Source: Rhytidiadelphus loreus (Eukaryota > Streptophyta > Bryopsida > Hypnales > Hylocomiaceae). Taken from it: 64,000 nt of DNA. Positions 48,690 to 58,879 of the stretch are shown here, piece after piece (position 1 is the first letter of the stretch; each line of letters starts with the position of its first letter). The DNA lies in NCBI GenBank assembly GCA_947034895.1, contig OX344763.1:74419093-74483092 (forward strand). The letters run 5' to 3'. A program made the position numbers and the translations under genes. Under the pieces are notes generated by a model. That model saw only the letters and a program-made list of their open reading frames with translations. It ran no database searches and had not been told where the DNA came from.

Positions 48690-49290
48690 AATCTCCCAGT
48701 TCTGGACCCAAAGTCGCCCCACCCGAAGTCGCCCAAGTCCCAGAGAAGAGGGAATTTCAAATGCGTGAGTTTTTCCCTCCTCTCTGGACCCGCGGTCGCC
48801 CCACCCGAAGTCGCCCCACCCGAGGTCGCCCCACCCGAGGTCGCCCCAGCACCGCAGAAAGAAGTCCCCAATTTCCCCCTTCTCTGGAGCCATAGTCGCC
48901 CTACCCGCGGTCGCCCCACTCGAAGTCGCCCCACCCGAGGTTGCCCCAGCACCACAGAAAGAAGTCCCCAATTTCCCCCTTCTCTGGACTCGTAGTCGCC
49001 CTACCCTCGGTCGCCCCACCCGAAGTCGCCCCACCCGAGGTCGCCCCAACACCGCTGAAGGAAGTCCCCAATTTCCCCCTTCTCTGGACCCGCGGTCGCC
49101 CCACCCGAAGTCGCCCCACCCGAGGTCGCCCCAACACCGCTGAAGGAAGTCCCCAATTTCCCCCTTCTCTGGACCCGCGGTCGCCCCACCCGAAGTCGCC
49201 CCACCCGAGGTCGCCCCAACACCGCTGAAGGAAGTCCCCAATTTCCCCCTTCTCTGGACCCGCGGTCGCCCCACCCGCGGTCGCCCCTAC
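48690..49290 (-). repeat. GGGCGAC array with ~80-110-bp higher-order unit, beside hairpin unit 1
   Basis: Five or more higher-order units each hold a GAAGTCCCCAATTTCCCCCT segment and two to four core units (ACCCGAAGTCGCCCC on the plus strand). The core therefore reads GGGCGACTTCGGGT in the direction of hairpin unit 1. Long Pro/Val/Ala frames here are repeat artefacts. Confidence 0.85.
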
Positions 49291-49857
49291 ATCAGTATTT
49301 GAAAGAGTCACTTATAGAAGACTGCTGTCATGGTAGGTGAGATCATAGAATATTTTCTAGATAGCTTACAATTATATCACATGATCATTTTATTAAATGG
49401 TCCCTAACAAGGCTTCAATATCCTCAAGCCCTACAATCATGAACTCCAAACCCTACAAAACCCTCGCAAACTAGAACCATAAACGCAAACCTAAACCCTT
49501 GAATGCCCAATGCATTTTAGGATGTTTTATGAATTTGCTTTAACTTCAACAAGAAATCAACATTTTGAATTATAGAATCAATTTCTTTGTACTTCTTCAT
49601 TTTTCCTCCAATCCCCACAAAATTTATTTGTGCAAATTATCAAAATGTTGTAGAGAGGGATAATACACTTTAAGTTAAACTTATCTTTTTGACTGTAAAT
49701 GGATTAGGCAAACACCGCTCTTGTAAAATCAAATTTCATTCGCAAGTATTTATTCATCATTGTCCATAATGACGAACAAATCTAATTAAATAATGATTTA
49801 GCACAATTGAATTCTAAAATACTCTATATCATTACAAATTAGTTACTTTAAAGTTTC

Positions 49858-50116
49858 AAAAAATCCCGTGAAGACCTCGGTGTAGGCCACGTGACGTGCC
49901 TCCATGATTGAGCCAAGGACACTTTCGAGTATAGAACGGAAATGTTTGTCATCTCCGTTCTCTATTCGAAAGTGTCCTTGACCGAACCCGTAAGACCCAA
50001 CTATAACCTCCTTTATCATGTACACTGGGTTGGGAATCGAACCATAGACCTCCCAGACTCCACTTGAATTTGAAGAAGTCGACCCTTGTCTGAGAATCCC
50101 TTCCACTACTTCACCT
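49858..50116 (-). ncRNA. Pol III-type hairpin unit 2
   Basis: Same order as unit 1: A-box-like motif at 50103-50116, perfect B box at 50032-50043, 67-nt hairpin at 49914-49980, T6 at 49858-49863. The hairpin arms pair in 25 of 27 positions plus one G-U, yet differ from those of unit 1 at about half the positions. A-box start to T6 is 259 bp. Confidence 0.55.
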
Positions 50117-50239
50117 TCTCGTTGGTCACATCGGGAATCACCTTTGATGCACCACTCCTTGTCCATCCCATTTTTATTCTTTTTTTTTCTTTGATTGTAC
50201 GGGTCTTCAAAACACCATGAGCCGCCCAACACAAATTAA

Positions 50240-50725
50240 TCTCCTAGTTTTGGACCCGAAGTCGCCCCACCCGAAGTCGCCCAAGTCCCAAAAAAGAGGG
50301 AATTTCAAATGCGTAAGTTTTTCCCTCCTCTCTGGACCCGCGGTCGCCCCACCCGAAGTCGCCCCAGCACCGCAGAAAGAAGTCCCCAATTTCCCCCTTC
50401 TCTGGAGCCGTAGTCGCCCTACCCGCGGTCGCCCCACCCGAAGTCGCCCCACCCGAGGTCACCCCAGCACCGCAGAAAGAAGTCCCCAATTTCCCCCTTC
50501 TCTGGACCCGTAGTCGCCCTACCCGTGGTCGCCCTACCCGTGGTCGCCCCACCCGAAGTCGCCCCAGCACCGCAGAAAGAAGTCCCCAATTTCCCCCTTC
50601 TCTGGACCCGTAGTCGCCCTACCCGCGGTCGCCCCACCCGAAGTCGCCCCACCCGAGGTCGCCCCAGCACCGCAGAAAGAAGTCCCCAATCTCCCCCTTC
50701 TCTGGACCCGCGGTCGCCCCTACAT
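50240..50725 (-). repeat. GGGCGAC array with ~100-bp higher-order unit, beside hairpin unit 2
   Basis: Same construction as the array at 48690-49290, with four higher-order units. Flanks on both sides (49650-50240 and 50726-50990) also match those of the first array, so the whole segment is a repeated element of about 1.4 kb. Confidence 0.85.
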
Positions 50726-50999
50726 CAGTATTTGAAAGAGTCACTTATAGAAGACTGTTGTCATGGTAGGTGAGATCATAGAATATTTTCTAGATAGCTT
50801 ACAATTATATCACATGATCATTTTATTAAATGGTCCCTAATAAGGCTTCAATATTTTGAAGCCCTACAATCATGAACCGGAAACCCGACAAAGCCCTCGC
50901 AAAGTAGAACCCTAGAATCCAAACCGTAACCCTCAAATGCCCAATGCATTTTAGGATGTTTTATGAATTTGCTTTAAATTGTACAAGAAGTCAACATTA

Positions 51000-51924
51000 T
51001 ATGTGCCTACTAACAAGCAAGTTGTTTAAACATTCATACGGTTAGATTAAAAAATAAATAGGAAACTTGCTTCAATCCCAATTACTATAAGTCCATGCTT
51101 TTTTTTCATAGGAAAAATACAAGAGGGAAAGGCTTAGGCACATAGGGCTTAATAATTAATGCACTCTTATTGTAATGCACTTCAAGATTTTTTCTCAAAG
51201 TAGCCAAAGTGACGGTTTTTAGTGGTTCTGAACCTATAATGGCCTTTGAACTTCAGGGGTTAAATTCACATCTAAAGAAACTTTTATTAGTTTTTGATTA
51301 TGGCTCAAACATATAGATCTTGCAAGAATATTTTGACCTTGTATTCAAAAGTAATGAACCTGGAAGAAGCCTTCAAGGTACTCTTTGTAAAAATGTTTTG
51401 TGAAACATTAAAAGGCAAATTCAAAATTTAATTTTTAATTTGTAGACCAAAATGGTTTTGTTGAGAGAAAACGTAATTTCTACATATAAAGGTGAAATTA
51501 ATTTCACCTAAAAATGGTGTATTGCATTTAACCCTTATGTTCCCATTTTTTCTGGCCCATTCAAACCAATTGAGAAATGTCATTTTTATTGCCAAAAACC
51601 TATTAAGATTACAAGAAAGTCATCCTTTTTTGCCGGATGAACCAATACAAGTGCCGATTGTCAATGCTTTTTAGAAGGAAAATGGGCTCCATTATTCCAA
51701 GGCTATATATCTTACTGTAGGATATCTTACTGGAACATTGAGCCTATTTAATTCATTCATTGCAGCAAAATACAAACATTGATATGAGAGATTCAATACA
51801 ACATACCATGAAGAATAGATCCACAATATTGCCAATTTGGGGAAAATGGCACTTCATATTAAAATTTGATTACATGTACTAGAAGTACTACTCCAAAATG
51901 ATACTATGGTATTCTTCTATCACA
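51000..51924. other. No gene recognised
   Basis: AT-rich DNA downstream of the kinase gene. The first ~180 bases resemble the repeat edges at 48000-48120 and 57270-57400. The rest shows no feature. Confidence 0.4.
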
Positions 51925-53565
51925 CTACAACACGGAGTCCCGAAAAACTAATTCTGGAGGCTTCATATTCCAGGGTGGAAGCATGAGTGAAGCTACCACC
52001 TCAGAGCATGTGAGTCTCGTCTGTAAGTCAAGATCCATAAGCGCACGTAACTTCATTGTAAAGAACTTTCCCGACTCAGGGTTTTTGAATAGTTCCCTGT
52101 CATATTCACCCATATAACCAATTTTCATGTTCCAAATCAATTTACCAATAGAAAACGAATCAGACTTAACTGTATACTTGTGCCTGACTTGCATCTTGTC
52201 AAGGCTCGTTTCTGAACCCTTTGGCCCAAACACATAGAACAACTCTGGAGCCACCCACCATCTGCCTACCAACATGTCATCCCTCTCTTTCGTGGTTTTG
52301 TATCCAAAATGTGAGGGAGCTCCCTCTTGTATACGACTGGCAATTCCCCAATCGCAAATCCCAATGTTTATAACATCATCCGAGTACGGCGGATAATGGA
52401 TTAATATGTTGTTGGGAGACAAATCGTTGTGTAGAACACCTTCATTGTGTACAAGACTTGTCACATAAACAAGGGCCCATGCTAACTTCGCCTTGTGCCT
52501 TCGAAAGAGGCTAATTTGCTTCACCTGCTCTTGTTGAAGTTCCTTCACCAACTTGATTTCGTGCCAATCGGCATGTGGCACGACCTTCTCATTCAAGCGA
52601 AGAAGTTTGTTCAAATTACCACCATTCCACCACAACGTGTAGGCCTCCATTGTATTGGCGTGGATAGCCACAAATTTAACAATGGCTGGGTGATTTAAAG
52701 GACACACCAAGGCCTCAATGGATTGTTCATATCTTGCATCACGCGTGTTTGTTTGCTTTGACACCTTCCCCGCAAAATGTACATGCTTGGGTATTGTAGA
52801 CATGCCATCAATGTATACCTTACGCACCTTTCCATACCCCCCTTGTTGGTCATATCCACTAAGCGGAACCACTTTTGCACTAGAATTGATCCACATGAGA
52901 GACGATCCACTGTTTTGAGAAAGAGCAGCCGTCAATGCGTCCAACTGCCACCCCATCGCCCTAGATACAGTCTTCGATAGTCTAGACGCCGCTTTCTGCC
53001 ACCATGCCATTTTTGCGTGGAATTCGATGGTCTCCTTATTTTCACACCCAGGGACTATAGGTTGGTGCTCTACAATGATTTTTTTGGTATTGAAAATGAT
53101 TTCCATGAGCACGTTCTCCATCCACTTCTCATAGTTGCCAAAGTACGTTTCATCCACATCAGCATATTTCGGGGATTCTTTGCACTTTTTTAGAATAAAA
53201 GTGCTCAAATCTCTCTTCAACTTAATGATGCCTAATTCTTTATGCCTCAAGTATGTAGACTCTAGGAATTCCAAAGTGCGTCCCTCGTACCATTCGAAAC
53301 ACACTCGCTGTACAAATATTGAATAATCACGTGGAGGATAAGTTGGGTCCTTATCATGTGCCGTCTTTGACTTCTTCGACTTTGATGATGACTCTCCACC
53401 CGTTGACTCGTATGAGTCAATAGTCACTTGGAACTCCGCGGGATTGTCAAGGTCGGTGCCCCTTACATATTTCCTTGTAGCATTCTCCCATTCCCGGGGG
53501 TCATCGTGGTTAATATCCCATAGAGACGGACGCATTGTACTACTCCCTTCTCCTGGATTAGACAT
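51925..53565 (-). CDS. Divergent protein kinase with HND/DWG motifs
   Basis: An intronless frame of 546 codons from ATG 53563-53565. Residues 1-230 form an unrecognised N-terminal region with a Ser/Lys-rich linker. The kinase domain occupies ~235-530. It shows a glycine loop GGYGKV (242-247), likely ATP-binding Lys267, an HND-LSPNN catalytic loop (Asp381), DWG in place of DFG (Asp405), APE (439-441), DSFSIG and a late Arg. All catalytic residues are present, so activity is plausible despite HRD to HND and DFG to DWG. No membrane segment is seen, so the protein is probably soluble. The substrate is unknown. It is divergent from hairpin unit 3 across a shared GGGCGAC array. Confidence 0.8.
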   Translation of the reverse strand: MSNPGEGSSTMRPSLWDINHDDPREWENATRKYVRGTDLDNPAEFQVTIDSYESTGGESSSKSKKSKTAHDKDPTYPPRDYSIFVQRVCFEWYEGRTLEFLESTYLRHKELGIIKLKRDLSTFILKKCKESPKYADVDETYFGNYEKWMENVLMEIIFNTKKIIVEHQPIVPGCENKETIEFHAKMAWWQKAASRLSKTVSRAMGWQLDALTAALSQNSGSSLMWINSSAKVVPLSGYDQQGGYGKVRKVYIDGMSTIPKHVHFAGKVSKQTNTRDARYEQSIEALVCPLNHPAIVKFVAIHANTMEAYTLWWNGGNLNKLLRLNEKVVPHADWHEIKLVKELQQEQVKQISLFRRHKAKLAWALVYVTSLVHNEGVLHNDLSPNNILIHYPPYSDDVINIGICDWGIASRIQEGAPSHFGYKTTKERDDMLVGRWWVAPELFYVFGPKGSETSLDKMQVRHKYTVKSDSFSIGKLIWNMKIGYMGEYDRELFKNPESGKFFTMKLRALMDLDLQTRLTCSEVVASLMLPPWNMKPPELVFRDSVL

Positions 53566-53655
53566 AGCTCTTCCTTCACAAAGTTACCTACAATCGATCA
53601 ATAAATAGAGTCGTGGAAAAAAAGGGCAACAAGTCCACCCCCCAATCACCGCCTT

Positions 53656-53712
53656 GGCCCACAAGCTCGCATTCAGCCACTACAAGGTGGATGAAAGCCG
53701 TAGCACAGGACC
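53656..53712 (-). promoter_or_regulatory. Shared upstream block, copy at the kinase gene
   Basis: The minus strand reads CTGTGCTACGGCTTTCATCC then ACCTTGTAGTGGCTGAATGC. It lies 91-147 bp upstream of the ATG, directly between array and gene. It is the best match (about 80% over 45 bp) to the block at 58588-58650. Confidence 0.55.
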
Positions 53713-53729
53713 AAGACTGGCGAATGCGG

Positions 53730-54205
53730 GTGGGGCGACCGTTTAAGTACCCGCGGTCGCCATAGGGGCGCGTGCGGGTGACAGGGCGCGTGCGGGTAAG
53801 GGCGACCGCGGGTACCAAAGCGGTCCTGAAACCTGAACCCGAGGTCGCCCCCTACATCCGAGGTCGCCCTGGAACTTGGGACTTCCAGCTTTTTTGGTGC
53901 TGGGGCGACCTCGACTAGGGCGACTTCGGGTAGGCGACTTCGGGTGGGCGACTTCGGGTGGGACGACTGCGGGTCCAGAAGTCGTGGAAAATTCACGCAT
54001 TTGTAATCCTCTTTGGGGGATTGGGCAACTTCGGGTGGGGCGACTTCGGGTGGGGCGACTTCGGGTAGGGCGACTTCGGGTGGGGCGACTTCGGGTGGGG
54101 CGACTTCGGGTGGGGCGACTTCGGGTAGGGCGACTTCGGGTGGGGCGACTTCGGGTGGGGCGACTTCGGGTGGGGCTATGGAGCCGTGGGGCGACTGGGA
54201 GACTA
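53730..54205 (+). repeat. GGGCGACnnCGGGT array between kinase gene and hairpin unit 3
   Basis: The right half (54020-54175) is a clean 15-bp minisatellite, GGGCGACTTCGGGTG, with about 11 units. The left half has spaced and degenerate cores. It reads ACCCGAAGTCGCCC toward the kinase and GGGCGACTTCGGGT toward the hairpin unit. Confidence 0.9.
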
Positions 54206-54322
54206 TTTTGTGTTGGGCGACTTCGGGTATTTTGAAGCCAATAGAATCAAAGAAAAAAAGGAATAAAAATGGGATGGACAAGGAGTGGTGCATCAAAGGT
54301 GATTCCCGATGTGACCAACAGG

Positions 54323-54582
54323 AAGGTGAAGTAGTGGAAGGGATTCTCACACAAGGGTCAACTTCTTCGAACTCAAGTGGAGTCTGGGAGGTCTATGGTT
54401 CGATTCCCAACTCCGTGTGCATGATGTAGGAGGTTATAGTTGGGTCTTACGGGTTTGGTCAAGGGGCACTTTGAATTTCGCACTGAGATGAAAAACATAT
54501 CAGTGCGAAATTCGAAGTGCCCCTTGGCTCAATCCTCGAAGCACGTCACGTGGCCTATACCGAGGTCTTCACGGGATTTTTT
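54323..54582 (+). ncRNA. Pol III-type hairpin unit 3
   Basis: A-box-like AAGGTGAAGTAGTGG at 54323-54337, perfect B box at 54397-54408 (74 bp from the A box), 67-nt hairpin at 54460-54526 and T6 at 54577-54582. The arms pair in 26 of 27 positions plus a G-U. Total length is 260 bp. Confidence 0.6.
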
Positions 54583-54839
54583 GAAACTTTAAAGTATCTA
54601 ATTCGTAATGATATAGAGTATTTTAGAATTCAATTGTGCTAAATCTTTATTTAATTAGAATTGTTCGTCATTAGGGACAATGACGAATAAATACTTGTGA
54701 ATGAAATTTGATTTTACAATACGGGGTGTTTGCTTTATCTATGTAGGGTCAAAAGATAAGTTTAACTTAACAATTAGAGTGAATTATTTACTAATGAACC
54801 CCTAAGAGCCTATGCCTTTCCAAGTGTAAGGTAGGAGGC

Positions 54840-56190
54840 TCAGAAATGGTGCACCTAAGGGCTGGTCTGCCTTTTTCGTGTATTTCTTTGGACGGGAATA
54901 TTTTTAGCTCATTTTTCAGACAAAGAGAAATTGATGAGGAATCTAACCCAAGTGGTTTCATATTTTTCCAAAGATTTTTGAATTACTTATGAATTTTCAA
55001 ACGAGTTGGGTCATAGGTCCCTATTTGTGACCCTAGATCTTTCATGAATGGTTCACTTGCAATTCTAAATAAAAATGGAGAAAACACAGAGAATGATTGG
55101 CTCTTCCAATTAATAATGTTTTCTTCCTTGGTTCATTCAATGAATGTATTGGTCAATTTCAGAACTTTAGATGCACCATTCCACAACCATTTATAGGAGC
55201 CATTCTTAATGCCCGCACTCTTTCACAACCTCCTACCTTAGTTTTTCTGTTCTGAAAAGAGCATGGACTTGTAGTTATTCCCATTGAAGCAAGTTTCCTA
55301 TTTATTTTTTAATCTAAACATATGAATGTTTAAACAACTTGCTTGTTAGTATGCACATTCATTTTGAGTGCAAAATTGCGGAAGAGTTTTAAGATTATAA
55401 CAAGAGAAATGTACATTCTTCACTTCGAGTGTATTACCCCTCTCCACAACAATTTTAAAGTTTGCAGAAAAAAAGTTTCTTGGGATTGGAGGAAAAATGA
55501 AGAAGTATACAGAAATTGATTCTATAATTCAAGATGTTGGCTTCTTGTTCAAGTGAACCCCTAAGTGACCCCGAGGACAGGATGGGTCCTCAACCAATTT
55601 CCTAAGTTAAACAAAACCTTACCAAATTACTATATGTAGTAATTCATATTTTTGGAAAATTCTTTTTGAAGTTTAGTTTTAGCTTCAAAAATCTGATTTT
55701 AAAAATGATTGATTATGATTTTTCTATTTAAAATTTTGTGCATGGGTGTACACTTGCAATCTTGACTTTTTGTAGTGTTGAGGGCTCTTAGGAATGAGCC
55801 TCAAACACTCTAAATCTTTGAGAAAATATCACATTACAAATGAAATTTAAAAAAATGATAAAGTAGATTTTGAGAAGTTATAAATTGATTGGGTTTATGC
55901 ACCTTAGGCCCTTTAAGCTCATATTTTTTAGGTGACGAACTTTTTAGATTTCACATTTGAAAAGAGGATTGAAATACTTCAAATCACTTTCACAGATTTA
56001 ACACCCTCATGATAAAACATTATAATCTTTCAATAAATTAGAGGTATTGTTGTGTTTTCTTTTCTAATGTGATCTCTAATACGTCTAGTTTGAATTTACA
56101 CGGTTACAATTCAAAAAGAATGGATAGAACGTATCAAAATGTTGGATTTTTGTTCAATTTAGAGCAAATTCTAGAAGCTTAGCAAATTCC
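54840..56190. other. AT-rich repeat remnants, no gene
   Basis: 54880-55240 is a diverged direct copy of 47240-47660. 55290-55550 resembles edges of the hairpin elements. 55560-56190 shows nothing I can assign. Confidence 0.45.
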
Positions 56191-56459
56191 AGGGTCATTT
56201 TGGGGTTCAAGCAAATTCATAAACCATCCTAAAATGCGTTGGGCATTTCAGGGTTTAGGTTTGCGTTTCTGGTTCTAGTTTGCGAGGGCTTTGTAGGGTT
56301 TTTGGTTCATCATTGTAGGGCTTGAGGATATTGAAGCCTTGTTAGGGACCATTTAATAAAATGATCATGTGATATAATTGTAAGCTATCTAGAGATTATT
56401 CTATGATCTCACCTACCATGACTGCAGTCTTCTGTAAGTCACTCTTTCAAATACCAATG

Positions 56460-56680
56460 TAGGGGCGACCGCGGGTCCAGAAAAGGGGGAAACTAGGGAC
56501 TTCTTTCTGTGGTGCTGGGGCGACCTCGGGTGGGGCGACTGCGGGTAGGGCGACTTCGGGTAGGGCGACCGCGGGTCCAGAGAGGAGGGAAGAACTCACG
56601 CATTTTTGCTTCCCTCTTTTCTGGGACTTGGGCGACCGCGGGTAGGGCGACTTCGGGTGGGGCGACTTCGGGTCCAAACG
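56460..56680 (+). repeat. GGGCGACnnCGGGT array upstream of hairpin unit 4
   Basis: About eight core units (GGGCGACCGCGGGTCC, GGGCGACTTCGGGTGG) interrupted by a segment also present in arrays 1 and 2 (AACTCACGCATTT, GAGGAGGGAA). The orientation is GGGCGAC...CGGGT toward the hairpin unit. Confidence 0.85.
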
Positions 56681-56807
56681 TTGAGACTATTTCGTGTTGG
56701 GCAGCTGATGGTATTTTGAAGCCCAATAGAATCAAAGAAGAAAAAGAATAAAGATGGGATGGTCAAGGAGTGGTGCATCAAAGGTGATTCCCGATGTGAC
56801 CAACGGG

Positions 56808-57067
56808 AAGGTGAAGTAGTGGAAGGGATTCTCACACAAGGGTCAACTTCTTCGAACTCAAGTGGAGTCTGGGAGGTCTACGGTTCGATTCCCAACTCCA
56901 TGTGCATGATATAGGAGGTTATGGTTGGGTCTTACAGGTTTGGTCAAGGACCACTTTGAATTGCGCACTGAGATGAAAAACATTTCGGTGCGGAATTCAA
57001 AGTGGTCCTTGGCTCAATCCTCGAAGCACGTCGCGTGGCCTATACCGAGGTCTTCACGGGATTTTTT
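56808..57067 (+). ncRNA. Pol III-type hairpin unit 4
   Basis: A-box-like motif at 56808-56822, perfect B box at 56882-56893, 67-nt hairpin at 56945-57011 and T6 at 57062-57067, 260 bp in all. The arms pair in 25 of 27 positions with one G-U and one G-G. Confidence 0.6.
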
Positions 57068-57589
57068 GAAACTTTAAAGTAACTAATTTGTAATGATATA
57101 GAGTATTTTAGAATTCAATTGTGGTAAATCATTATTTAATTAGATTTGTTCGTCATTATGGAGAATGACGAATAAATACTTTTGAATGAAATTTGATTTT
57201 ACAAGACGGGTGTTTGCTTAATCTATGTAGGGTCAAAAGATAAGTTTAACTTAACAATTAGAGTGCATTACTAATAAAGTCCTAAGTGCCTTAAGCCTTT
57301 CCCTCTTGTATTTTTCCTATGAAAATTGAGCATGGACTTATAGTAATTGCCATTGAAGCAAGTACCCTAAACCCGAAAATCTAACCGTATGAATGTTTAA
57401 TTAGCTTGTGTAGTTGTGTATTAGTATGCACGTTTCCTTTGAGTGCAAAATTGGATAAGAGTTGTGAGATGATAACCAAGAAAATTTTCATTTTCTTTAT
57501 TGATTGTATTGCTTATAAAAGAAAATTGGGATTGAAGGTGAAATGAAGAACTACAAATTATATTGGCACTCTAAAATGTTCTCTTCCAA

Positions 57590-58150
57590 AACTTAATATC
57601 ACTTGAATAGCTATTAAACTCATTACAGGTTGGGAATATTTTTAATTCTGGTGGCCTACGATTTCACTACCACCTATTCATTGATACATAAATTTTTTTG
57701 CTCAGGCAAGGGTGTGCATTGAAGCATTTGACACTCAAGGAAACACTATCGTAAATATTTTTTTAGTTGGGGAGTTTCTCCAAATCCGACGTCCATTGGA
57801 TTTTAAAGAGGGTTCCTTTCTCCATTTGTGTGGATGTGAAAGTAAAGATAAGGTAGAAGACTTTGAAATGGAGCGGGCATTAATAATGGACTCTATAAGT
57901 GGCTTTGAAATGGACAATCTGTAGTTCATAAATTGACCTCCATAATCATTAAATGATTCGAGAAAAAAAAATTATGAATTGTAAGAGCCAATCCATTATC
58001 TTTACTTTCCCATTTATGTTTAGAAGTTGCAAGTGAACATTTTGCAGAAGACCTAGGGGCATAAATAGGGACCTATGACAGAAGTCCTTTGGAAATTTAT
58101 AAGTAATTATAAAATACTTCCAAAAATATGAAACCACTTGTGTTAGATTC
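57590..58150 (-). repeat. AT-rich repeat, right inverted copy
   Basis: An inverse match of 47200-47790. Together the two copies bracket about 10 kb that holds the four hairpin units and the kinase gene. The copy ends right at the 24-bp array of the next gene. Confidence 0.7.
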
Positions 58151-58174
58151 CTCTTTTATTTGTCTTTGCCTGAA

Positions 58175-58530
58175 AAATCACCCGAAGTCGCCCAGGGACC
58201 CGCACCCGAAGTCGCCCAGGGACCCGCACCCGAAGTCGCCCAGGGACCCGCACCCGAAGTCGCCTAGGGACCCGCACCCGAAGTCGCCCAGGGACCCGCA
58301 CCCGAAGTCGCCCAGGGACCCGCACCCGAAGTCGCCTAGGGACCTGCACCCGAAGTCGCCCAGGGACCCGCACCCGAAGTCGCCCAGGGACCCGCACCCG
58401 AAGTCGCCCAGGGATCCGCACCCGCGGTCGCCTTGTGGACTCGTGGTCGCCTGGGTACCCGCAGTCGCCCTTGTTCGGTCGGGGGACCCGCACTCGCCCT
58501 ACTTGGAGGACCCGCACTCGCCCTCCCGTG
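58175..58530 (-). repeat. 24-bp GGGCGACnnCGGGT array upstream of WCHI-KLFP 2
   Basis: About 11 copies of CACCCGAAGTCGCCCAGGGA plus CCCG (24-bp period), then degenerate units to 58530. The plus strand, which is the sense strand of the next gene, reads ACCCGAAGTCGCCC, the same polarity as at the other protein genes. Confidence 0.9.
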
Positions 58531-58587
58531 ACCGCTAGTCCCAGTACAAATGGGGTGGGGTGGACTTGCGGTCGTTAGTCCCCCTGC

Positions 58588-58650
58588 TTCTGTGCAAAGG
58601 CTGTCATCCACCTTGAAGTGGCTGACTGCATGTGCGTGAGGCAGGGATTG
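58588..58650 (+). promoter_or_regulatory. Shared upstream block, copy at WCHI-KLFP 2
   Basis: It reads CTGTGCAAAGGCTGTCATCC then ACCTTGAAGTGGCTGACTGC, closely matching the block upstream of the kinase gene. It is followed by GGGATTGGGG, also matched there. Confidence 0.55.
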
Positions 58651-58879
58651 GGGAATGAAGGAATTTCATTCTTCTCATTCCATGCATGTCTAAACCGCGG
58701 TGTTTCGTAAACTTGACCCTATCCGCTACGATCTTTGAACCTTGAACATCTACTTTTGCTTCGATATTTGTAAATGTGTCACACGTATGATTACTAGTTT
58801 CACTTAGTTAGAGTAAGTATTTTGGCATTGAGACTTTTATATAGTATATATTGCTTAGTTATACATACGTTGTTAAAAC

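Noticed and set aside
49440..49500. Telomere-like CCCTAAA tract
   Set aside because: Only scattered AACCCTA-like words occur (also near 50890 and, inverted, 56260). There is no tandem array of the telomeric unit.
48690..50725. Proline/valine/alanine-repeat proteins encoded by the GGGCGAC arrays
   Set aside because: The arrays have periods divisible by three or mixed, so both strands stay open by chance. Predicted peptides merely restate the repeat and have no start context or non-repeat domain.
58175..58440. CRISPR-like array of 24-bp repeats
   Set aside because: The units are contiguous without variable spacers, and the genome is eukaryotic.
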